From positions 1 through 5,800 of the forward strand of contig JBFXEO010000189.1 of assembly GCA_050180015.1 (NCBI GenBank): 5,800 nucleotides of DNA, written 5' to 3'. Source of the DNA: JBFXEO01 sp050180015. GTDB taxonomy: Bacteria > Bacteroidota > Bacteroidia > Bacteroidales > Tenuifilaceae. Both the position numbers and the translations under genes were made by a program. Each line of letters opens with the position of its first letter. The first letter of the stretch is position 1. The notes beneath the pieces are model-generated. The model worked only from the letters and a program-made list of their open reading frames with translations. It was not told the DNA's origin and ran no database searches. This document shows positions 1 to 5,800 of the stretch, piece by piece.

Positions 1-1
1 A

Positions 2-895
2 ACCACCTCAATTCTGCAGGCCGTTTCCCCAAAAAGTAGTATTGGCAACCGTTTCTGGAAATTCATCGAATCGCTACGTCCTATAATTACATTCGACACA
101 TTTTCCGGTGCACCCCAGGTTACTTTTAACATTGTATCTAAGGATGTTGAGCGCAGTATTAAATCGGTACTAGAATTTTTAGACGGTCAGGGCTTTAAAA
201 CAGTAATTGCCATTGATGAATTCCAGCAAATAATGAAATACCCTGAACACAATGCCGACGCGTGGCTTAGAAGCATCATTCAACAGCTAAAAAATATTAC
301 TTTTATTTTTTCAGGAAGCCAGCAACATATAATGGCAGAATTACTTACCTCTCCCGACCGACCATTTTACAGGAGCGCACAATTTTTAAGACTCGGTAAA
401 ATTGATAAAGAAATTTATGCAGATTTTGTTGCTAGGCATTTCGAAAACAGGAAAAAAAGTATTGACATTGAACTCGTTAAAGAAATTATGGGTTGGTGCA
501 ATACCCATACGTACTACGTGCAGCTGGTATTCAACAGGATTTTTTCGGCAACCAAAACAAGCGTAACGGCAGATATTTGGCACCAGCAGGCCAAACAAAT
601 AATCGAGGAGCAGGAGGTTATTTTTATAAACTACCGGAACATGCTTACTAAGTCCCAGTGGAAGTTACTTAAAGCAATTGCAGCAGAAAGTGTTGTATTC
701 TCTCCAACCTCAAAAAAATTTTTATCGAAATATAATTTAGGAAGTTCTGCCGCATTAATCAGAACCTTAAAATCTTTACAAAAGTATGAACTGGTTTATT
801 CCGACACAACCCCCGATGGGTCAACCTTCTATAGCATGTACGATGTTCTTCTTCAGCAATGGTCAAAGGAGAAATATCCATACGATTTTGGGTAA
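2..895 (+). CDS. AAA+ ATPase of the archaeal ATPase_2 type, 3' part (5' end outside window)
   Basis: The frame is open from base 2 to the TAA at 893-895, about 297 residues, so the ATG at 233 is internal and the true start lies left of the window. Residues count from base 2. A Walker B motif with hydrophobic strand plus acidic pair (TVIAIDEFQQ, D72/E73, bases 215-220) is followed about 30 residues later by a sensor-1-like strand ending in SGS (about 104-106, within FIFSGSQQHIM). The last 90 or so residues (TKSQWKLLKAIA, then a SSAALIRTLKSLQKYELV segment) look like a C-terminal winged helix. This order matches the ATPase_2 group of P-loop ATPases, usually about 350-400 residues long. The Walker A loop would be in the missing part. 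Function within the family is largely unassigned; the protein is probably cytoplasmic and may bind DNA through the winged helix. No partner gene is visible: speA lies 301 bp downstream and looks independent. I see no C-terminal nuclease domain. Family fairly sure, biological role unknown. Confidence 0.85.
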   Translation, partial: TTSILQAVSPKSSIGNRFWKFIESLRPIITFDTFSGAPQVTFNIVSKDVERSIKSVLEFLDGQGFKTVIAIDEFQQIMKYPEHNADAWLRSIIQQLKNITFIFSGSQQHIMAELLTSPDRPFYRSAQFLRLGKIDKEIYADFVARHFENRKKSIDIELVKEIMGWCNTHTYYVQLVFNRIFSATKTSVTADIWHQQAKQIIEEQEVIFINYRNMLTKSQWKLLKAIAAESVVFSPTSKKFLSKYNLGSSAALIRTLKSLQKYELVYSDTTPDGSTFYSMYDVLLQQWSKEKYPYDFG

Positions 896-942
896 AAAGC
901 CCTATTGATTTTTGCATTAACAGATTCAACATCCATTCTCAT

Positions 943-1084
943 TTAAATCATCGTTTGGGATTCTAATGCCGAGAATATAGGCGCACCCGGCTTGGCTTCA
1001 GCAAGTTCAGCGGAAGAGTTGAAATGCCCCATAACCGGGCCCCGGCTAAGCAGCATTGAAAAAGATTGGTTAATATTGAGCTAA
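943..1084. other. GC-rich intergenic patch, open in one frame on each strand; possible small ORF or dispersed element
   Basis: This patch occupies the middle of the 301-bp gap between the ATPase gene and speA. Bases 981-1050 contain 43 G or C of 70 (61%), whereas 1101-1190 contain about 24%. On the minus strand a frame is open from 1080 to a TAA at 945-943. It has an ATG at 1056-1054 that would give a 37-residue peptide beginning MLLSRGPVMGHF. On the plus strand a second frame is open from 947 to a TAA at 1082-1084 but has no ATG. Neither has a ribosome binding site, and I recognise no domain. Inside are a small GC palindrome (CCGGGCCCCGG, 1035-1045), two copies of TTCAGC (997-1002 and 1006-1011) and two copies of CCCGGCT. 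It could be a small gene, a gene remnant, a structured RNA or one copy of a dispersed repeat. The compositional contrast is certain; the nature is not. Confidence 0.3.
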
Positions 1085-1099
1085 AAAATCTACCCAGCT

Positions 1100-1131
1100 A
1101 TTGTATGGTAATCAATTAGGGGTTAATTTCG
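1100..1131 (+). promoter_or_regulatory. candidate Bacteroidota-type promoter for speA
   Basis: Bacteroidota primary promoters typically have a -33 TTTG and a -7 TAnnTTTG about 19-21 bases apart. Here ATTG (1100-1103) is followed by a 20-base spacer and TAATTTCG (1124-1131), one mismatch from each consensus. Transcription would start near 1138, leaving a leader of about 60 bases before the speA ATG. A rival arrangement is TTTG at 1155-1158, 20 bases, then TATAAT at 1179-1184; that would leave almost no leader. Such matches are easy to find in AT-rich DNA, so confidence is low. Confidence 0.3.
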
Positions 1132-1196
1132 CATATCAATAAATATATTAATCATTTGTTTTATAACCACTTACAAAGTATAATCCTGAAAAAAGA

Positions 1197-3089
1197 ATGA
1201 GAAAATGGCGCATTGAGGATTCAGCCGAGATGTATAACATTAACGGCTGGGGCGTTAACTACTTTTCTATCAATAAAGATGGGAATGTTGTAGTTACCCC
1301 AAAAAACAACGGTGTTGAAATTGACCTTCGCGAATTGGTGGATGAATTGCAAGTTCGGGATGTTTCTGCCCCAATGTTAATCAGGTTTACCGATATACTC
1401 GACAACAGAATTGAAGATATGTCGCGATCCTTTAAAGCCGCTGCCGAAGAATACGGCTATAAAGGACAAAACTTTATCATTTATCCCATCAAGGTAAACC
1501 AAATGCGCCCCGTGGTTGAGGAAATTATAAATCACGGGAGAAAATTCAACATAGGGCTGGAGGCCGGATCAAAACCGGAACTACACGCTGTAATTGCCAG
1601 CAACCCACACAATGAGTCGCTCATAGTTTGCAACGGTTACAAGGACGAAGACTACATAGAGCTAGCCCTGCTGGCCCAGAAAATGGGTAAAAAGATATTC
1701 ATCGTTGTTGAGAAGTTAAATGAGCTGAAACTTGTTGCAAAAGTATCGCAACGCCTTAAAATAAAGCCAAACCTTGGGATTCGCATTAAGCTTGCAAGCT
1801 CGGGTAGCGGCAAGTGGGAGGACTCCGGGGGCGATGTAAGTAAATTTGGCCTAACCTCCAGCGAAGCGCTGCAGGCAATTGACTATCTGCAAAGCAACGA
1901 TTTACAGGACTCCCTTAAACTTGTACATTTTCACATCGGTAGCCAGGTAACAAAAATCCGCCGCATTAAAATTGCGCTCCGCGAAGCCTCCCAGTTCTTT
2001 GTTCAGCTACACCTCCTGGGCTTCAATATTGAGTTTGTCGATATTGGCGGCGGACTTGGGGTTGACTACGATGGTACAAGATCGTCGAGCAGCGAAAGCA
2101 GCGTGAACTACAGCTTACAGGAATACGTGAACGATTCTGTATCGACCCTTGTTGATGCGTGCGATAAAAATGATATTCAGCACCCCAATATTATCACCGA
2201 ATCGGGACGGTCGCTCACGGCGCATCACTCGGTGCTAATTTTCGAGGTTCTTGAAACAACCTCGCTTCCAACCTGGCCCGAGGAAGATGAAATCACCGAG
2301 AATGATCACGAGTTGGTTCAGGAGCTTTACGAACTTTGGGACAAGTTGAATCAACCCAGAATGCTGGAAACATGGCACGATGCCCAGCAAATACGGGAAG
2401 AGGCCCTCGACCTTTTCAGCTTGGGGCTACTTGACCTGAAAACCCGGGCGCAAATTGAACGGTTATTCTGGTCAATTGCCAAAGAAATAAACCAGATTAC
2501 CTCTGAAATTAAACATGTACCCGATGAGCTCAGGGTGCTGCCCAAGCTGCTCGCCGATAAGTATTTCTGCAACTTCTCGCTATTCCAGTCATTACCCGAT
2601 ACATGGGCTATTGATCAGATATTTCCAATAATGCCCATCCAGCGGCTTCACGAAAAGCCGGACAGGGCAGCAACGTTACAGGATATTACCTGCGACTCCG
2701 ATGGCAAAATTGATAACTTTATATCAACCAAGAATATTTCGTACTACCTCCCCGTTCACTCCATCAAATCATCTGACTCATACTACATTGGAGTATTCCT
2801 GGTTGGGGCTTACCAGGAAATTTTGGGGGATTTGCATAACCTCTTTGGCGATACCAATGCTGTTCATGTATCGGTAACCGATAAAAGCTATGAAATTGAC
2901 CAAATTATAGATGGGGAAACGGTTGCAGAAGTTCTTGAGTACGTTCAGTATAATCCGAAGAAGATGGTCAGGTCGCTTGAGACCTGGGTTACATCATCGG
3001 TAAAGGCCGGGGTAATTTCCCCGAAGGAAGGAAAGGAATTTTTATCGAATTACCGATCGGGGCTGTACGGATATACATACTTAGAGTGA
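1197..3089 (+). CDS. speA: biosynthetic arginine decarboxylase (SpeA)
   Basis: SpeA is a PLP-dependent enzyme that decarboxylates L-arginine to agmatine, the first step of polyamine synthesis from arginine. The 630 residues are close to the usual length (E. coli SpeA is about 658). The N-terminal alanine-racemase-like barrel carries the PLP lysine K99 in YPIKVNQ (bases 1491-1493), then HFHIGSQ (244-250), the phosphate-binding glycine loop DIGGGLGVDYDG (282-293) and ESGR (335-338). A helical insertion typical of SpeA follows (about 360-450). The C-terminal barrel has the catalytic-cysteine motif TCDSDGKID (C499, base 2691), then GAYQEILGDLHNLFG (537-551). All key residues are present. The start is the first ATG after an in-frame TAA at 1164-1166, and MRKWRIEDSAEMYNINGWG is a normal SpeA beginning. 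The leader is A-rich (AAAAAGA) without a Shine-Dalgarno, as expected for Bacteroidota. The gene appears to be transcribed alone; agmatine-processing genes are not in the window. The short serine run near residues 296-302 lies in a variable loop. Confidence 0.97.
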   Translation: MRKWRIEDSAEMYNINGWGVNYFSINKDGNVVVTPKNNGVEIDLRELVDELQVRDVSAPMLIRFTDILDNRIEDMSRSFKAAAEEYGYKGQNFIIYPIKVNQMRPVVEEIINHGRKFNIGLEAGSKPELHAVIASNPHNESLIVCNGYKDEDYIELALLAQKMGKKIFIVVEKLNELKLVAKVSQRLKIKPNLGIRIKLASSGSGKWEDSGGDVSKFGLTSSEALQAIDYLQSNDLQDSLKLVHFHIGSQVTKIRRIKIALREASQFFVQLHLLGFNIEFVDIGGGLGVDYDGTRSSSSESSVNYSLQEYVNDSVSTLVDACDKNDIQHPNIITESGRSLTAHHSVLIFEVLETTSLPTWPEEDEITENDHELVQELYELWDKLNQPRMLETWHDAQQIREEALDLFSLGLLDLKTRAQIERLFWSIAKEINQITSEIKHVPDELRVLPKLLADKYFCNFSLFQSLPDTWAIDQIFPIMPIQRLHEKPDRAATLQDITCDSDGKIDNFISTKNISYYLPVHSIKSSDSYYIGVFLVGAYQEILGDLHNLFGDTNAVHVSVTDKSYEIDQIIDGETVAEVLEYVQYNPKKMVRSLETWVTSSVKAGVISPKEGKEFLSNYRSGLYGYTYLE

Positions 3090-3152
3090 GAACCTAAACG
3101 GCAAGCAGGCCATCGCAAAGTGATGTGAAAAACAATGATTACCGTTGCTGAA

Positions 3153-3176
3153 TACTATATTTTACAGTAACTTTTT
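3153..3176 (+). terminator. possible weak terminator between convergent speA and the thioredoxin-fold gene
   Basis: The 72-bp convergent gap (3090-3161) has no strong GC hairpin. The best candidate is an AT-rich inverted repeat, TACTATA/TACAGTA (3153-3169, one A-C mismatch read on the plus strand, one G-U pair on the minus strand), followed on the plus strand by TTTTT at 3172-3176. It overlaps the last codons and stop of the minus-strand gene. On the minus strand no T run follows it. A second small hairpin, CATCGC/GTGATG with an AAA loop (3111-3125), lacks a T run. Stability is poor for either, so this is only a candidate. Confidence 0.2.
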
Positions 3177-4562
3177 AAGCTTTAGCCTAAGCTGCTCTGC
3201 TGATGATGGGCGGGAAATAATTTTAAGATTTCTGTCGATTAAAAACATTTTAGGCGTTTCATCCACATTGTAACGTGTAATAATGGAGTTACTGTAATTG
3301 TCCCCATTCAGCTGCATGTTGTACCATGGGGTATGCTTTTCATCGATATACTTTTTCCATAAACCGGTTTCCTCATCAATGGAAACAGCGATAATGCTGA
3401 ACCCCCTATCTGCATAATCGCTATAAATGGCAATAAGCTGGGGAAGCATTTCGGTACAGTGCGGGCATGTAACCGACCAAAAGATTACCAGCTTATACGG
3501 TGACCTTTCCGACGATAACCTGAAGGGTTTGCCAGCCAACGGCTTTACCTTGAAATCAAATGCCTTTGCACCAACCGCAATGGTTTCCTCGAGGGTTAGC
3601 TTTGCCCTCAACTCAACATTCCGCGCCAACTCCTGCGCAGAATTGCCACCATTCCGGAGCAGGTAGTTTAATGTGCCATAGTAATCGCTATCGGAAAATC
3701 CCCGGCAAAGAGAACCCACTATCTGGTTACGGGCATTTTCGCCCATTGCCGTATTCAGCAGGGAGGCAATTCGGGCAACAAAAACAGAATCCTGCTGCTC
3801 CTTATCGTAGCTGCTTTCACAGATAGAATTCTCCAAGTAATCCCATACATTCTTAATCAGTATGGGCGTGTTAAGCAAGCGTTCATCGGTTAAATCAACC
3901 TTTTTCCACCACACACCGGTAAGCTGGTTTTTGTAGGAACACTCATCGGTAGCATCAATAATAAATGGTTTTGTATCGAGGTTAATATAGTTTGATACAA
4001 ATAGCGTGGAATCAAGTGCAGTAAAAGCCACCGCTTTTTGGTGAAACTCAAACTCCGCTTGCTGCTTTTCGTCCCCTAGCTGCTGGGCAAACGGGGAGCC
4101 AACCGGATAGTAGCTTAAAAGCGATCCCAAGAGCCATTGTTGCTGCTCTTTGGAGTGCTTGAGCTTTGAGTACTCTACGAATATTTTATTCTCCTCCGAT
4201 TCCAATACTTTTAAGCTATCCTCAATGGCATATACTACGGTTTCAAACTTTACCAACGGCTCGTTGGCAACAATAAAATCAATTGAACCCGTTTTCCCCA
4301 CGGAAATACGGTAAAGCCCCTGAGATGCCGAATCGGGAATATTGAACCGGTAAACTCCAACACTGTCGGCCCGGGATGAGTCAACAGTGATTAGCTCTTT
4401 CCCTGAGTAACGGAATAATTTCGACTTTGAGCCAATGGACTGTTTCACTTTTAGCTCAACGGTAGTTTGAGCCATTAACCCGGTATTCAACAATATGCTT
4501 ATTAGCAAAAAAGAAACAACTAACGTTTTACTGAGATTGCTCCTGCCAAAATCAAATTTCAT
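3162..4562 (-). CDS. exported thioredoxin-fold protein (TlpA / AhpC-TSA type) with CPHC active site
   Basis: This is a 466-residue probable envelope thiol-disulfide protein. Residues 1-31 form a signal peptide: charged start, hydrophobic core TLVVSFLLISILL (about 13-25), likely cleavage after GLMA. No lipobox cysteine is present, so a soluble periplasmic protein is inferred rather than a lipoprotein. Residues about 32-110 look like a beta-rich domain of the kind seen before the thioredoxin fold in Bacteroidota TlpA proteins. The middle (about 115-325) is helical and unassigned. The thioredoxin fold begins at GAKAFDF (331-337) and contains FWSVTCPHC (C366 and C369, bases about 3456-3467) and the cis-proline TPKMFLIDR (P437). 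CPHC is the dipeptide of E. coli DsbA, whereas TlpA/ResA reductants usually have other residues between the cysteines; redox direction cannot be told from this alone. Two additional cysteine pairs could exist among C208, C248 and C286. The ATG lies 12 bp after the kinase stop with no Shine-Dalgarno, suggesting co-transcription with the kinase. Confidence 0.88.
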   Translation of the reverse strand: MKFDFGRSNLSKTLVVSFLLISILLNTGLMAQTTVELKVKQSIGSKSKLFRYSGKELITVDSSRADSVGVYRFNIPDSASQGLYRISVGKTGSIDFIVANEPLVKFETVVYAIEDSLKVLESEENKIFVEYSKLKHSKEQQQWLLGSLLSYYPVGSPFAQQLGDEKQQAEFEFHQKAVAFTALDSTLFVSNYINLDTKPFIIDATDECSYKNQLTGVWWKKVDLTDERLLNTPILIKNVWDYLENSICESSYDKEQQDSVFVARIASLLNTAMGENARNQIVGSLCRGFSDSDYYGTLNYLLRNGGNSAQELARNVELRAKLTLEETIAVGAKAFDFKVKPLAGKPFRLSSERSPYKLVIFWSVTCPHCTEMLPQLIAIYSDYADRGFSIIAVSIDEETGLWKKYIDEKHTPWYNMQLNGDNYSNSIITRYNVDETPKMFLIDRNLKIISRPSSAEQLRLKLKKLL

Positions 4563-4563
4563 G

Positions 4564-4578
4564 GTAACAAGTTATTAC
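4564..4578. repeat. 15-bp near-palindrome at the kinase/thioredoxin-fold junction
   Basis: Read on the minus strand the site is GTAATAACTTGTTAC, two 7-base arms around a central C (4571) with one mismatch (a G-U pair in RNA). It covers the TAA stop of the kinase gene, a second in-frame TAA directly after it, and most of the 12-bp spacer, ending two bases before the ATG of the next gene. It could be an operator, a weak RNA fold affecting re-initiation, or chance in AT-rich DNA. Confidence 0.3.
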
Positions 4579-5800
4579 TTTACAAGGTATTTTAGTATTT
4601 TTTGCTTCAAATCGTTCGGGTTGAACGGTTTAAGCACAAAATCGTTCATCCCAATGTTGAATATTTTATGCTGAACATCCTGCATTGCCGATGCGCTAAG
4701 AGCGATTATTGGAACCGTATTTACCGATGAATCGTCCAATTGCCTGATAGCCTTAGCCGCCTCATATCCATTCATTTCTGGCATTTCCAGATCCATAAGT
4801 ACAAGGTCAAACTTTTGTTTTTTTACCAACTTCAAAGCTACAAGGCCATTTTCGGCATGTTCGTGGGTTATGCCCCAATTCGTCAGGAATCGTTGAACTA
4901 TTAGGGTATTCAAATCGTTATCTTCAACTATAAGAATTCTGTACTTTTTGTCCAACGAAAATTCTACCTCAACGTTGTGAGGTGCAGAATCCTGCTTCGA
5001 ATTGGAAGCTATATCAAATTTAAGATCAAAATAAAACCTAGAGCCTTTACCGGGTGAGCTTCTCAGCAATATTTTTCCACCCATCAGGTTAACCAGCTGT
5101 TTAGATATTGCAAGCCCTAAACCCGTTCCTCCTAAATGGTTCGCCTGGTTATGTACCTGCGTGAATTCCTGAAATATTAAACTCTGTGATTCTTTCTTAA
5201 TGCCAATGCCCGTGTCGGAAATGGAGAAATGGACAATGGCCGATTTTTTTAATTTACGCTTTAGCTTAAACGATACTTCAACATGGCCTTTCCGGGTAAA
5301 CTTTATTGCGTTCCCTATTAAATTGGTAAAAATTTGATTTAACCGTACCCGATCGCCAGATAAATTTCTGGGAATATTTGGATCGACTTCTCCTATAAGT
5401 ACCAATTTTTTCCCCTTTGCCATCTGCGAAAACGAACCGAGTAAACCGGCATGTAGCTGGTGTAGATTGATATTTGATTTGATAAGGTCCATCTTCCCGG
5501 CTTCAATTTTGCTGAAATCGAGAATATCATTTAGTAACGCTAAAAGATTTTCGGCGGCATACTTTAATGCGCTAAGATTATCGAGCTGCTCTTGCCTGGG
5601 GTTCTCCAGCAGTAAAAGGTTGGTCATGCCAATAACAGCATTCATAGGTGTTCTAATCTCATGGCTCATGGTTGAAATGAACCGCTCCTTCGCCCGGCTG
5701 GCCTCTTCGGCCTGCTCCTTGGCTACCAGCAATTCGAACTCCTGCATATTACGTGCTGTAATATCCACCATTACGCCAATGTATTTATACGAATGCCCGC
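4575..5800 (-). CDS. hybrid sensor histidine kinase with C-terminal receiver domain (5' end outside window)
   Basis: The frame is open through the right edge, so the protein starts beyond the window; the ATG at 5771-5769 is internal. Nine codons upstream of it (reading HSYKYIGVMVDITARN across the ATG) match the end of a PAS/PAC sensor domain, so at least one PAS domain precedes. Numbering from the ATG at 5771, a short coiled-coil linker leads to the dimerisation helix with phospho-accepting H37 in FISTMSHEIRTPMN (bases 5661-5663). The ATPase domain follows: N box RLNQIFTNLIGNAIKFT (144-160), G1 DTGIGI (186-191), F box FQEFTQ (200-205), G2 GGTGLGLAISKQL (214-226). The receiver domain (about 277-398) has E283/D284, phospho-acceptor D327 in LVLMDLEMPEMNG, S359 and K381. 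All catalytic residues are intact. The kinase should autophosphorylate H37 and pass phosphate to D327; an onward HPt protein or regulator is not in view. No transmembrane segment is visible in this part. The stimulus is unknown. The thioredoxin-fold gene follows 12 bp downstream. Confidence 0.95.
   Translation of the reverse strand, partial: GHSYKYIGVMVDITARNMQEFELLVAKEQAEEASRAKERFISTMSHEIRTPMNAVIGMTNLLLLENPRQEQLDNLSALKYAAENLLALLNDILDFSKIEAGKMDLIKSNINLHQLHAGLLGSFSQMAKGKKLVLIGEVDPNIPRNLSGDRVRLNQIFTNLIGNAIKFTRKGHVEVSFKLKRKLKKSAIVHFSISDTGIGIKKESQSLIFQEFTQVHNQANHLGGTGLGLAISKQLVNLMGGKILLRSSPGKGSRFYFDLKFDIASNSKQDSAPHNVEVEFSLDKKYRILIVEDNDLNTLIVQRFLTNWGITHEHAENGLVALKLVKKQKFDLVLMDLEMPEMNGYEAAKAIRQLDDSSVNTVPIIALSASAMQDVQHKIFNIGMNDFVLKPFNPNDLKQKILKYLVK

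Noticed and set aside
233..235. ATG at 233 as the start of the ATPase gene
   Set aside because: The same frame is open back to base 2 and encodes the Walker B motif before this ATG, so a start here would remove an essential motif.
386..598. Minus-strand ORF of 70 codons inside the ATPase gene
   Set aside because: It is fully antisense to a well-supported coding frame with ATPase motifs, and shows no domain or leader of its own.
890..911. Possible terminator at the end of the ATPase gene (GGG, loop, CCC, then a T-rich stretch)
   Set aside because: The stem is only three GC pairs plus one wobble and starts within the last codon; too weak to call.
2073..2106. Serine-codon run in speA considered as a possible repeat or insertion
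   Set aside because: It encodes a short serine-rich loop directly after the glycine loop, in frame, with no direct-repeat boundaries; consistent with normal loop variation.
2351..2572. Minus-strand ORF of 73 codons inside speA
   Set aside because: Shadow of the speA frame; its serine- and arginine-rich low-complexity content is typical of an antisense reading.
3427..3826. Two overlapping plus-strand ORFs (3427-3666 and 3560-3826)
   Set aside because: Both are antisense to the exported thioredoxin-fold gene, whose CPHC and cis-proline motifs confirm the minus-strand frame.
5769..5771. ATG at 5771-5769 as the start of the histidine kinase
   Set aside because: Codons upstream remain open to the window edge and continue the end of a PAS/PAC domain, so this methionine is internal.
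1..5800. CRISPR arrays, tRNA or rRNA genes, insertion sequences
   Set aside because: I saw no regularly spaced repeats, no tRNA-like cloverleaf or rRNA sequence, no transposase frame and no terminal inverted repeats with target duplications.

Overview
The window looks like chromosomal DNA of a member of the Bacteroidota, probably a Bacteroidales or Marinilabiliales relative. The grounds are gene types rather than a marker gene. There is a 630-residue biosynthetic arginine decarboxylase of the form common in that phylum, a long exported thioredoxin-fold protein of the TlpA/AhpC-TSA kind, and a hybrid histidine kinase. Start codons lack Shine-Dalgarno sequences and sit in A-rich leaders, and the intergenic DNA is AT-rich.

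Layout from left to right. (1) The 3' part of a plus-strand AAA+ ATPase of the archaeal ATPase_2 type enters from the left edge and ends at 895. (2) A gap of about 300 bp (896-1196) holds a GC-rich patch of about 70 bp that is open in one frame on each strand, then an AT-rich leader with promoter-like elements. (3) speA, complete, lies on the plus strand (1197-3089). (4) A 72-bp convergent gap follows. (5) On the minus strand, a hybrid sensor kinase runs in from the right edge (4575-5800), followed 12 bp downstream by an exported thioredoxin-fold protein (3162-4562). These two are probably co-transcribed, reading right to left.

How the genes work together. SpeA makes agmatine from arginine and so starts polyamine synthesis; none of the later pathway enzymes is in view. 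The kinase and the thioredoxin-fold protein may pair signalling with envelope thiol chemistry, but only their adjacency supports this. The ATPase has no visible partner here.

I see no strong evidence of a novel multi-gene system. The least explained sequence is the GC-rich patch at about 943-1084. Lesser points are the DsbA-like CPHC motif in the exported thioredoxin-fold protein and a 15-bp near-palindrome at the kinase/thioredoxin-fold junction.
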